Positions 1 to 6,793 of a DNA stretch of 14,709 nt are shown piece after piece; positions within the stretch are counted from its first letter, which is position 1, and every line of letters begins with the position of its first letter. The position numbers and the translations under genes are program-made. Origin of the DNA: CBDUBU01 sp965365465 (lineage in GTDB: Bacteria > Bacteroidota > Rhodothermia > Rhodothermales > DASSAV01); assembly GCA_965365465.1 (NCBI GenBank), contig CBDUBU010000076.1, positions 1 through 14,709 on the forward strand, in the 5' to 3' direction. Under the pieces are notes generated by a model. That model worked only from the letters and a program-made list of their open reading frames with translations. It was not told where the DNA came from and ran no database searches.

Positions 1-191
1 GGTTTGGGAAGCCTGAAGAACTGGCTGATCTGGTTGTGTTTCTGATCAGCGACCTGAGTTCCTACATGACAGGAGCCGTTGTTGTTATCGATGGAGGTGA
101 GGCGCCGGCATCGGGGGGCCAGTTCAATGATCTGGCAAAGCTGCCTCGGGAAGAGGTTGCCGCGCTCTTTGCAGGAATGAGGAATCAATAG
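1..191 (+). CDS. Short-chain dehydrogenase/reductase (SDR), C-terminal end only
   Basis: This is the last 62 codons of a gene that begins before the window; the reading frame starts at base 3 and ends with TAG at 189-191. The translation begins FGKPEELADLVVFLISD and continues SSYMTGAVVVIDGGEAP. That is the usual C-terminal pattern of classical SDR enzymes: a G-x-P-E-E/D-(L/I)-A helix, then a (Y/F)-(M/I)-T-G-x-x-(L/V/I)-x-(V/I)-D-G-G strand. SDRs are soluble NAD(P)H-dependent oxidoreductases. The Rossmann fold and the Ser-Tyr-Lys active site lie outside the window, so neither substrate nor subfamily can be read. About 25 residues follow the DGG motif, somewhat longer than the short tail of FabG-type reductases. 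A hairpin followed by a T-run lies directly downstream, suggesting the transcript ends here. Confidence 0.85.
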   Translation, partial: FGKPEELADLVVFLISDLSSYMTGAVVVIDGGEAPASGGQFNDLAKLPREEVAALFAGMRNQ

Positions 192-238
192 CCTCTTGCA
201 TCCCCCAGTCTGGCGCGACCTGCAGGCTACGGATTTTT
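189..238 (+). terminator. Probable intrinsic terminator after the SDR gene
   Basis: TAGCC (189-193, overlapping the stop codon) pairs with GGCTA (225-229), and TGCA at 197-200 can pair with TGCA at 221-224 across a short bulge. Five T residues follow at 234-238. The stem is imperfect and its loop is long, so this is a reasonable but not certain rho-independent terminator. Confidence 0.4.
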
Positions 239-432
239 CTTCGGGCACCGGTGTTGCGGGTTTCCCTGCGACGGAAATCCTGCCGTTACAGGGATCCTTT
301 GTCAGATTCCATAATTATTAACCTGTATAGTTCGGTTGCCAGCGTTTTTTAAGATGGAACGGATTTTGCCGTAAAACACAACTGGTTCTCTGTCTAGCCT
401 TATCATAAGAACAATTGATTTAAGGTGCGCTT
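192..432. other. Intergenic region between the SDR gene and the 242-aa unknown gene
   Basis: Besides the terminator-like hairpin near 189-238, this stretch holds a small imperfect stem (TTTCC, 7-base loop, GGAAA, around 269-285) with no obvious role. The last 100 bases are A/T-rich and must carry the promoter of the gene starting at 433. I could not find a convincing -35/-10 pair; TATCAT at 401-406 is the best -10-like hexamer. An AAGG ribosome binding site (422-425) lies 7 bases before the ATG at 433. Confidence 0.35.
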
Positions 433-1161
433 ATGGCAAGTTTACATCTCAATGACTTCATTCGCGCCGGGCAGGATATCGAGGGCGCACAGTATCGAAT
501 TCGGGCCAAAATACAGGAGGCACATAAGGCATTCTCAGCCAGCCACATCTATCCCCATCTGGGCGAACTGGTCGACCTTTATACATCGCTTCAGGCTATT
601 CTGGGCCAGCTAAAGGGGCTGCGAGACTCCATACCCAAAAAAATCAAAGATATTGACCTGGAGGACCAGGCTATTGTTTACGAACGACAGCGCATGGATG
701 ATGGTCAGCTTTCATACATAGAAGAACTGGTGGAGTGGGCGCTGCCCTATGTTCAAGCGGCTATTGAAGAAGGCAAAACCATCTACGAGTTTGTCGAGGA
801 CAACATTCATCTTCAGGAAGTAGGAATCGTCCCGTCCTACATCGAAGAAGGATATCTGATGATCCCCGATCGTGCTGCAGACCTGATGTATGTTCTTCAA
901 TACAACCTGTCTATTGTAACCGGTTCTACAGAACGATTTCGAACCCTGCGAACTACGCATATCAAGACGCTCCCTCATGGAGGCGAGAAGATAACGCCTC
1001 AGAAAGCAAAGCTGGATCTGCTTGAAGCAAAGCGGGACTTGCCCAATCCTGCAACGTATGTTCTGAACACAGAGCTTAGCTTTCCCTATGAGCCAACTAT
1101 GCTTCCTGTGGGAAAGCGCAAGCTGATGCGCTACCTATCGCAGCAGGGAGGAGTTGCCTGA
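433..1161 (+). CDS. Conserved-looking cytoplasmic protein of unknown function (242 aa)
   Basis: I do not recognise this family. The ATG at 433 is preceded by AAGG at 422-425 with a 7-base spacer, which supports the start. The protein has no signal peptide and no hydrophobic membrane segment. It is rich in charged residues and reads as mostly alpha-helical, with long helix-like stretches at about residues 10-75 (Gln/Glu/Lys-rich) and 95-125 (IEELVEWALPYVQAAIEEG). The C-terminal third, from about residue 180, contains an acidic/basic region (KAKLDLLEAKRDLP) and ends in a short basic segment (GKRKLMRYLSQQ). Codon use and base composition match the neighbours, so nothing points to recent transfer. 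It appears to be transcribed alone, because a probable terminator separates it from the SDR gene and hemG runs in the opposite direction. A scaffold or protein-binding role is possible but not shown by the sequence. Confidence 0.85.
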   Translation: MASLHLNDFIRAGQDIEGAQYRIRAKIQEAHKAFSASHIYPHLGELVDLYTSLQAILGQLKGLRDSIPKKIKDIDLEDQAIVYERQRMDDGQLSYIEELVEWALPYVQAAIEEGKTIYEFVEDNIHLQEVGIVPSYIEEGYLMIPDRAADLMYVLQYNLSIVTGSTERFRTLRTTHIKTLPHGGEKITPQKAKLDLLEAKRDLPNPATYVLNTELSFPYEPTMLPVGKRKLMRYLSQQGGVA

Positions 1162-1209
1162 TACTAGAAGAAATAGTCTGATTGCGAAGCAGAAGGAGCC
1201 GGGTTTTGG

Positions 1210-2574
1210 TCACGCTGTAACGTAACTGTAGATGCGCTGCGCCGCTTCATACCCCGACGTTATGGTGTCTCCAACAGAAATTCCCCCTACGTAGTTGCCG
1301 GCGAAAAACAGTCCGGGCAACGCTTGTTCGAGTTGCGTGAGTATGTTCTTTACTTTTCCGTATCCAGGCTCGTACTGCGGAATGGCGCGTTCCCAGTAAA
1401 TGTGTTTCACGAAAGTCGGTTCGCCTGTGACGCCGAGCAGAATGCCCAGGTCACGGAGGACCGTAGCGGTGAGGCTAGCCGTAGAAGAAGAAGCCAGTTG
1501 CGGAGCGCGCGCTCCACCGGCAAAAGCAGTCAACAATACATGACCATCGGGAGCACGGCCCGGAAATAAGGTAGATGAAAAAAGCGCGCCCAGAATACGA
1601 AACTTGGACTCGACCGCCGGGATCAGCATTCCGAAACCATCAAGAGGATGCCTGACCTGTTCCCGGCGAAATCCAAGCCCCAGAATACTTACCGGGGGAT
1701 AATACACACGATGCAGAGGAGTGAGATCCACACGGGTTGGCAGTTGAACCGATGAGAGCGTGTGAGTAGGAGCAGTAAATAACACGGCATCAAAAGGAGG
1801 TGAACCGGCATCCTCAACCTCCCTCGTTTCTATATGCCATGCCGCGCCTTCGTGGCGTAGCCGAGTAACGGTTTGTCGGGTGCGTATCCGGCTCTTGAGG
1901 CAGGAAGCGAGGGCATCCGGCAAGACCTGCAATCCGTCCTGGAAGGAAATAAGCGTTCCAGTCGGCATCGCGCTTTTGCTGCTTTTCGTTTCCCTTGCCT
2001 TCCTGAACATACCTCGTATCAGAGATCCGTATTGCTGTTCAATTTGAAAGAGGCGTGGGAACGCATGAGGAAGGGAAAGCTGTTCAGGGTCGCCGGCAAA
2101 TACGCCGGCTACAAATGGGTTGATGGCGTAATCCAGAAATTCGCGGCCCAATCTTCTCCGCACAAATGCCGCGACGCTCTCTTCTTCACTGGCAGGACTG
2201 ATAAAAGGCTCGCGCAGCAGGCGCAGCTTGGCAGCAGGAGAAAAAAGCGGCGTGCGCAGGAAGGACAGGGGAGAAGACGGCAGCGCAACAGGGATTCCGT
2301 CGCGCACTACATAGCGCTTACTGGCAGATGCATTGGCTTCTATTCGCTGATTTCCGAGATCGAGTTTGTCTATCAATTCATCTGTAATCGGAGTTCTGGT
2401 TTGTATGGAGTTGGGTCCATACTCTACCAAATACCCATCTTCCTTGACAGAATGAATTACTCCGCCCGTTCTATCTGATGACTCAAAAACGACAACGTCT
2501 TGCATCTGGTTTGTCAGATGGTAAGCTGCTGTAAGCCCCGCAATTCCGCCGCCAATAACCGCAACACGCTTCAT
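1210..2574 (-). CDS. hemG: Protoporphyrinogen/coproporphyrinogen oxidase (HemG/HemY type)
   Basis: This FAD-dependent oxidase catalyses the six-electron aromatisation near the end of haem synthesis: protoporphyrinogen IX to protoporphyrin IX, or coproporphyrinogen III to coproporphyrin III in the coproporphyrin-dependent branch. The sequence shows the N-terminal FAD-binding beta-alpha-beta (RVAVIGGGIAGLTAAYHL, residues 3-20), the flavin-contacting DRTGGVIHS segment, and the C-terminal family signature (FFAGNYVGGISVGDTITSG) where FAD is closed in. The 454-residue length fits the family. I placed the start at the ATG at 2574. The open frame extends 21 codons further, but that stretch is not hydrophobic in a signal-like way, and the Rossmann fold normally begins within a few residues of the N-terminus. 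No clear Shine-Dalgarno is visible. No other haem genes are nearby. It converges on the 242-aa gene with a 48-base gap and diverges from the CsbD-like gene. Protoporphyrinogen versus coproporphyrinogen use cannot be decided from motifs alone. Confidence 0.95.
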   Translation of the reverse strand: MKRVAVIGGGIAGLTAAYHLTNQMQDVVVFESSDRTGGVIHSVKEDGYLVEYGPNSIQTRTPITDELIDKLDLGNQRIEANASASKRYVVRDGIPVALPSSPLSFLRTPLFSPAAKLRLLREPFISPASEEESVAAFVRRRLGREFLDYAINPFVAGVFAGDPEQLSLPHAFPRLFQIEQQYGSLIRGMFRKARETKSSKSAMPTGTLISFQDGLQVLPDALASCLKSRIRTRQTVTRLRHEGAAWHIETREVEDAGSPPFDAVLFTAPTHTLSSVQLPTRVDLTPLHRVYYPPVSILGLGFRREQVRHPLDGFGMLIPAVESKFRILGALFSSTLFPGRAPDGHVLLTAFAGGARAPQLASSSTASLTATVLRDLGILLGVTGEPTFVKHIYWERAIPQYEPGYGKVKNILTQLEQALPGLFFAGNYVGGISVGDTITSGYEAAQRIYSYVTA

Positions 2575-2728
2575 AAAGGATACAGGAGTTGAATAAGCCT
2601 GATTCAGCAGTGGCCAGGCAATACAGCGTGGAAACAACGCTGACCGGCGCCGATGTCAGGGTTGAATGGCATATTGTGATAAATCAGATGAAACCTGGAG
2701 GCTTCCAATCTGTAACAATATAAGTGTA

Positions 2729-2750
2729 TATAATCGGAAATAGACGGAGG
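2729..2750 (+). promoter_or_regulatory. Candidate -10 box and ribosome binding site of the CsbD-like gene
   Basis: A perfect TATAAT lies at 2729-2734, and a strong GGAGG Shine-Dalgarno at 2746-2750 sits 5 bases before the ATG at 2756. No good -35 hexamer is seen 16-18 bases upstream. If this -10 is real, either the leader is very short or transcription depends on an activator or another sigma factor. The surrounding 2575-2755 stretch also has to carry the hemG promoter on the other strand, which I could not locate. Confidence 0.4.
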
Positions 2751-2755
2751 GATCC

Positions 2756-2950
2756 ATGGCCACCGAACGAATGAATCAGAGCTGGCGTCATGTCAAGTCG
2801 CAAATCTTGAATATGTGGAGTGAGGCTGACTTTGGAGATGCCGAGCTGAAGCGCGCCCGTGGCAATCTAAACCAGATGGTCAAGCTTATTCACCAGAAGA
2901 CCGGGGAGCCTCGTGCAGAAATCATTCAGAAGATGAGCGCCATGTTGTAA
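2756..2950 (+). CDS. CsbD-like small stress protein (64 aa)
   Basis: The translation begins MATERMNQSWRHVKSQILNM and contains the CsbD-family layout: an N-terminal W-x-x-(V/I)-K segment, a W followed by a D/E-rich turn (WSEADFGDAEL), then G-x-x-x-Q-(M/L)-V-x-x-I and a K-x-G-x-x-x-x-E-(I/V) ending helix. CsbD proteins are small, soluble, highly charged proteins induced by general stress in many bacteria; their molecular role is not established. At 64 residues it has the typical length. A strong GGAGG sits 5 bases upstream, unusual in this window, suggesting high translation. It appears monocistronic, with a TATAAT upstream and a strong terminator 43 bases downstream. The match rests on pattern recall rather than a search, and divergence from textbook CsbD is noticeable. 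Confidence 0.75.
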   Translation: MATERMNQSWRHVKSQILNMWSEADFGDAELKRARGNLNQMVKLIHQKTGEPRAEIIQKMSAML

Positions 2951-2993
2951 CAGGGGAAAGGTGTATTCCTTTTATGTTTAGAAGTATGCTCAG

Positions 2994-3028
2994 GAAGCCC
3001 GGCCATGCCAGACCGGGCTTCTTTTTTT
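2994..3028 (+). terminator. Strong intrinsic terminator after the CsbD-like gene
   Basis: GAAGCCCGG (2994-3002) pairs perfectly with CCGGGCTTC (3013-3021) around a 10-base loop, followed directly by seven T residues (3022-3028). An ATG at 3005 that is in frame with the next gene falls inside the loop, so that ATG cannot reasonably be its start. Confidence 0.92.
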
Positions 3029-3073
3029 GTACATTCGGGTGTGATCTATCCTGTAAGCTCCTTCGCTAAATGT

Positions 3074-4750
3074 ATGGCTGAATCTGTCTCCAACCAGAAG
3101 CTGGGCGCGTCAATGTCCCATGAAAGCGCTTCGTATAGTGAGCGCAAGTCGCACAGTCTCTATCTGCTGGAAAACTGGGAGTCGCGTGCTGAGCAGGCCA
3201 GAGTTGGGGGAGGGCAGGAGCGGATCGAAAGAGAGCATCGCCGAGGTAAGCTTACGGCGCGAGAGCGCATTGCGCTCCTGGTGGACGACATATCCGGATT
3301 TATGGAGATAGGCTTGTTTGCCGGATATGGAATGTACGAGGAAGACGGAGGGTGTCCCGCAGGCGGCGTCGTAGTGGGACTTGGGCGCGTCAGTGGCCGG
3401 CTCTGTGTGATCGTGGCAAACGACGCTACCGTAAAGGCGGGAGCCTGGTTTCCTGTCACCGTCAAGAAGAACCTGCGTGCTCAGGAGCTTGCACTTGAAA
3501 ACCGGATCCCGATCATTTATCTCGTGGACTCAGCCGGGGTCTATTTGCCTTTGCAGGATGAGATTTTCCCCGACAGAGAGCACTTTGGCCGGGTTTTCCG
3601 CAACAACGCGCTCCTGTCGAGTCTGGGTGTGCCCCAGATTGCGGCTATCATGGGAAGCTGCGTAGCAGGAGGGGCCTATCTGCCTATTATGAGTGATGAG
3701 GCGCTTATCGTTGACGGTACAGGTTCTGTTTTCCTGGCCGGGCCTTTTCTTGTCAAGGCGGCCATCGGTGAAAGTGTCGATGCGGAGACACTTGGAGGCG
3801 CCCGAACGCATTCTGAAATCTCCGGTGTGACAGACTACAGAATGCGGGACGATCAGACGTGTCTCAAGACCATCCGTGACCTTGTTTCTCACATCAGCCC
3901 GCGCGTGCGGGCAAACTTCGGGCGCGTAGACTCCATAGCTCCGGCCTTTTCAGCGGAAGAGATTCTCGGCATTCTTCCTGTCAGCGGCGCCCAATTGTAC
4001 GACATGCGTGAAGTTATGGCTCGTATAGTGGATGCCGATACGTGGACAGAGTACAAAGCAGATTATGGAAAAACATTGCTTACTGCTTATGCGCGTATCG
4101 ATGGCTGGAGCGTCGGGATCGTGGCGAATCAACGCCTCCGCGTCCGTTCAGGGACAGGTGAAATGCAGATCGGAGGCGTCATCTATTCAGATTCAGCCGA
4201 CAAAGCTGCACGCTTTATCATGAACTGCAACCAGAAGAACATTCCCCTCGTCTTTTTCCAGGACGTATCAGGGTTTATGGTGGGTAAACGAGCGGAGCAA
4301 AGCGGCATCATTAAAGACGGAGCCAAAATGGTCAATGCAGTGGCTAACTCGGTCGTACCCAAATTTACGGTTATCGTGGGCAATTCGTACGGCGCAGGCA
4401 ACTACGCGATGTGCGGAAGGGCGTATGATCCGCGTCTGATTTGCGCCTGGCCGTCTGCACGCATCGCTGTGATGGGGGGCGCGCAGGCTGCGCAGACGCT
4501 TCTGCAAATACAGGTGTCGAAGTTGGAAAAGCAGGGCCGCACCCTGTCGGAAGACGAGCAGAATACACTGTTGTCTTCTATTGAATCTCATTATGAGGAG
4601 CATACGTCGCCGTACTACGCGGCTGCCCGGCTCTGGGTAGATGAGATCATTGATCCTACTGATACACGTATGTGGCTCAGTCGGGGAATCGAGATGGCCG
4701 ATCACCACCTAAGTGAGCAGACCTTTAATCCCGGCATCATTCAGACCTGA
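3074..4750 (+). CDS. Acyl-CoA carboxylase carboxyltransferase (beta) subunit, methylcrotonoyl-CoA carboxylase-like
   Basis: This is the carboxyltransferase half of a biotin-dependent acyl-CoA carboxylase; it moves CO2 from carboxybiotin to an acyl-CoA in the cytoplasm. About 558 residues form two crotonase-like halves. The N-half begins with GGGQERIEREHRRGKLTARE, then has DSAGVYLPLQDEIFPDREHF and MGSCVAGGAYLP (residues 183-194), an oxyanion-hole region. The C-half has FFQDVSGFMVGKRAEQSGI and GNSYGAGNYAMCGRAYDP (from about residue 435). The long FPDREHFGR insertion and the GNYAMCGRAY and MGG-x-QAA motifs resemble methylcrotonoyl- or geranoyl-CoA carboxylase more than propionyl-CoA carboxylase, suggesting leucine or isoprenoid catabolism (inference). 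The open frame reaches back to 3005, but that ATG is inside a terminator. I chose ATG 3074; ATG 3113 (MSHESAS) is a real alternative, and neither has a clear Shine-Dalgarno. No biotin carboxylase/BCCP gene is in the window. Confidence 0.94.
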   Translation: MAESVSNQKLGASMSHESASYSERKSHSLYLLENWESRAEQARVGGGQERIEREHRRGKLTARERIALLVDDISGFMEIGLFAGYGMYEEDGGCPAGGVVVGLGRVSGRLCVIVANDATVKAGAWFPVTVKKNLRAQELALENRIPIIYLVDSAGVYLPLQDEIFPDREHFGRVFRNNALLSSLGVPQIAAIMGSCVAGGAYLPIMSDEALIVDGTGSVFLAGPFLVKAAIGESVDAETLGGARTHSEISGVTDYRMRDDQTCLKTIRDLVSHISPRVRANFGRVDSIAPAFSAEEILGILPVSGAQLYDMREVMARIVDADTWTEYKADYGKTLLTAYARIDGWSVGIVANQRLRVRSGTGEMQIGGVIYSDSADKAARFIMNCNQKNIPLVFFQDVSGFMVGKRAEQSGIIKDGAKMVNAVANSVVPKFTVIVGNSYGAGNYAMCGRAYDPRLICAWPSARIAVMGGAQAAQTLLQIQVSKLEKQGRTLSEDEQNTLLSSIESHYEEHTSPYYAAARLWVDEIIDPTDTRMWLSRGIEMADHHLSEQTFNPGIIQT

Positions 4751-4775
4751 ACCAGAAAAAGCTGTGCCTGAAAAA

Positions 4776-5438
4776 ATGGAAGGGTTGCAATACAATCCAG
4801 AGGAGGCCATTGGAGTATTGTCCCGTTCTGATAACGTGATGGCGGAACTCATCAACCGAGCCGGCCCTTTCAGGTTGGAGATGCGCTCTATGAAAAGCCC
4901 CTTTGAGTCGCTGTTGCAATCGATAGTATATCAGCAACTTTCCGGGAAAGCGGCGGCTACGATACTGCATCGGGTGCTTGCGCTCTTTCCGAAAGGTCAG
5001 GTCTCGCCCGAAGTTCTTCTTCAGCTTGCGGATGCAGACCTTCGTGCAGCCGGACTGTCTCGTGCAAAGCTCGCTGCGGCGAGAGATCTGGCTGTGAAAA
5101 CAACGGAGGGGCTTGTCCCTACCGCTGAGCATCTATATGCAATGACTGATGAGGAAGTCATTACGCGCCTTACGGCTGTGCGGGGCATCGGCCGATGGAC
5201 CGCAGAAATGCTGCTCATTTTTTATCTGGGCAGGCCAGATGTTCTTCCTGTTTCTGATCTCGGTGTTCGCAAGGGTTACAGACTTGTTTACAAGCAGGAA
5301 GAACTTCCTCTGCCTAACGCCTTACTTTCCTATGGAGAACGCTGGCGGCCGTACCGGTCTGTTGCCTCCTGGTATCTGTGGCGCGCCCTGGATGCTGCGG
5401 CCACGCTGGAGGGAGAAGCGGGTTCACAGATTTCCTGA
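4776..5438 (+). CDS. DNA-3-methyladenine glycosylase II (AlkA-like, HhH-GPD superfamily)
   Basis: This is a base-excision repair enzyme that removes alkylated purines such as 3-methyladenine from DNA. It carries the helix-hairpin-helix LTAVRGIGRWTAEMLLIF (residues 132-149), followed by the catalytic aspartate in PVSDLGVRKG (Asp161), the HhH-GPD hallmark. Upstream, SLLQSIVYQQLSGKAAATI is the conserved helix seen in AlkA/Mag1-type enzymes. There is no C-terminal Cys4 iron-sulphur motif, so it is not an EndoIII or MutY. At 220 residues it resembles short AlkA/Mag1 proteins that lack the E. coli AlkA N-terminal domain. I chose ATG 4776, 25 bases after the carboxylase stop. A GTG at 4713 would add 21 residues and overlap the carboxylase gene by 38 bases. 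The close spacing suggests co-transcription with the carboxylase gene, though no functional link is obvious. It converges on the mscS gene with only 15 bases between stops. Confidence 0.9.
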   Translation: MEGLQYNPEEAIGVLSRSDNVMAELINRAGPFRLEMRSMKSPFESLLQSIVYQQLSGKAAATILHRVLALFPKGQVSPEVLLQLADADLRAAGLSRAKLAAARDLAVKTTEGLVPTAEHLYAMTDEEVITRLTAVRGIGRWTAEMLLIFYLGRPDVLPVSDLGVRKGYRLVYKQEELPLPNALLSYGERWRPYRSVASWYLWRALDAAATLEGEAGSQIS

Positions 5439-5453
5439 TTCTGTCGGGTCTTT

Positions 5454-6509
5454 TCAGGCACTGGGTTTGCGAGGGTTTGCAACGTGCAGTTGGGGTTGCA
5501 TAAGAAATGATTCTTCCAGGGCTTTAGCTTCGTCAACGAATAATTGCAGGTGCGGAAAGGGAATCTCAATATCTGCCTTCCGGAGCGCTTCACGCACTTT
5601 TTCTATGTATTCATAACGGATGGGGACTTCCAGTTTGGGCGTGCGCACCCAGATCCGCAGCGTCATATCCACACTGGAGTCGTTGAGGCTGGTGACAACC
5701 ACGTCCGGTGGATAATCAGGGTGCAGGCGTCCGTCGCCTTCGGTCAGCCGGAGCACGACTTCTCGGGCCTGCTGGGGAAATTCCTTATAAGCAATTCCAA
5801 AAGGCACCTCAACACGCACGACGCCTAGCATGGAATGGTTCACAAGTCGCTGATTGATCATTGTAATGTTCGGCATGACCATAATCTGGTTGTTCAGGGT
5901 GCGCAGCCGGGTGGAGCGTAGCGTGCTTTCTTCCACAGTTCCGTAGACGCTATCCACTTCTATATTATCCCCGACCCGGAAAGGTTTGTCGAGCAAGATG
6001 GTCACGCCTGAGATGAAGTTTTCTATGGTATCACGGGCAGCAAAACCTACGGCGATGCCAATGATGCTGAGTCCGGCCAGAAGCGCCGTGACATCGATGT
6101 CAAATTGCGCAAGCACCATAATGGCGATAAAAGTCAGGACGACCACGCGATAAGTCTTGAGGATCAGGTTGCCGAGGCTGGCGTCGATTCGCTTGCTCCT
6201 GCCGAGCACATTTCCCAGAACAGAGCCAAAAACGCGGTAGGCGATATAAAAAAAGAGAAATACAAAAAGCGCGCTGATGGCTTTGGGGATGAAATCGACG
6301 ACGAGGTTGGCAAGCCCCTGGTAGAGCTGATTGATTACAAGTTCCCATTCACCTGTAACCAGCAGGCGGCCTGCTTCCCCCACTTCGCGGCTAAACTGGG
6401 TTATAACGTTGCTTGTATCTACAACAGATGCTGAGTCAGCGATAAGAGAATCATTTGCTATTTGCAGGGTGTCGGGGCTTGCCTGCTGGAGAGGAAAGAT
6501 GTTGTTCAT
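5454..6509 (-). CDS. Small-conductance mechanosensitive ion channel, MscS family
   Basis: This inner-membrane channel opens under membrane tension to release solutes during hypo-osmotic shock. The 351-residue protein starts with a polar N-terminal region (residues 1-65) that is longer than in E. coli MscS. It then has three hydrophobic segments: TM1 about 69-100, TM2 about 114-136 and the pore helix TM3 about 141-173. The pore helix has the small-residue pattern and the GFAARDTIENFISG signature. Next come the MscS beta domain (LLDKPFRVGDNIEV, then GTVEESTLRSTRLRT and MVMPN) and the alpha/beta cytoplasmic cage with a closing IPFPHLQLFV motif. The start at ATG 6509 has no visible Shine-Dalgarno. 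The gene stands alone between a convergent glycosylase gene and a 284-base hairpin-containing gap. It is an osmotic safety valve by family, not by experiment here. Confidence 0.95.
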   Translation of the reverse strand: MNNIFPLQQASPDTLQIANDSLIADSASVVDTSNVITQFSREVGEAGRLLVTGEWELVINQLYQGLANLVVDFIPKAISALFVFLFFYIAYRVFGSVLGNVLGRSKRIDASLGNLILKTYRVVVLTFIAIMVLAQFDIDVTALLAGLSIIGIAVGFAARDTIENFISGVTILLDKPFRVGDNIEVDSVYGTVEESTLRSTRLRTLNNQIMVMPNITMINQRLVNHSMLGVVRVEVPFGIAYKEFPQQAREVVLRLTEGDGRLHPDYPPDVVVTSLNDSSVDMTLRIWVRTPKLEVPIRYEYIEKVREALRKADIEIPFPHLQLFVDEAKALEESFLMQPQLHVANPRKPSA

Positions 6510-6793
6510 AAAGGCGGTCGGTTATGCACCAAACGTGGCATCAGTCCTGAAGTAGAAAGAAGGGTCGTCAGAATGATACAAATAAACTCGCATTCAAAAA
6601 CCGTCTGAGTGGACTCAGGAAGTTGTGATGAGAGAGCGTGGTCAGGAAATGAATCGTCCTTGACGGCATCTGTCCGTATGCCGCCTCCGGAGTCGTGGAA
6701 GGAAAGCTTTGGAAGGTAAGGAGTTGCGTCTAAAGGGGAGCGCCGGGGGAGGGCGCCTCATCCGGCGCTTGAGAAGAGCAGTTGCAACGTTGT
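6510..6793. other. Gap of 284 bases with three stem-loops, no gene
   Basis: I see no credible coding sequence. Three hairpins are visible. CTGAG (6605-6609) pairs with CTCAG (6614-6618) around a 4-base loop. CGGCAT (6664-6669) pairs with ATGCCG (6678-6683) around an 8-base loop. AGCGCCGG (6739-6746) pairs with CCGGCGCT (6762-6769). The last lies just downstream of the FG-GAP gene. The mscS promoter must also lie here, close to 6510, but I could not identify it. Confidence 0.5.
6739..6769 (-). terminator. Possible terminator hairpin after the FG-GAP gene
   Basis: A perfect 8-bp GC-rich stem (AGCGCCGG/CCGGCGCT) with a 15-base loop lies 25 bases past the stop of the minus-strand FG-GAP gene. 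On that strand it is followed by CCCCTTTA, only a weak U-tract, so the terminator function is uncertain. Confidence 0.35.

Noticed and set aside
2088..2115. GCCGGC repeated twice six bases apart, a possible hairpin
   Set aside because: It is a short self-complementary hexamer inside hemG coding for FVAGVFAGD; chance is enough to explain it.
1873..2478. A 201-codon plus-strand frame opposite hemG
   Set aside because: It is antisense to a strongly supported gene, has no ribosome site, and its composition (many Arg, Ser and Cys) is that of a shadow frame.
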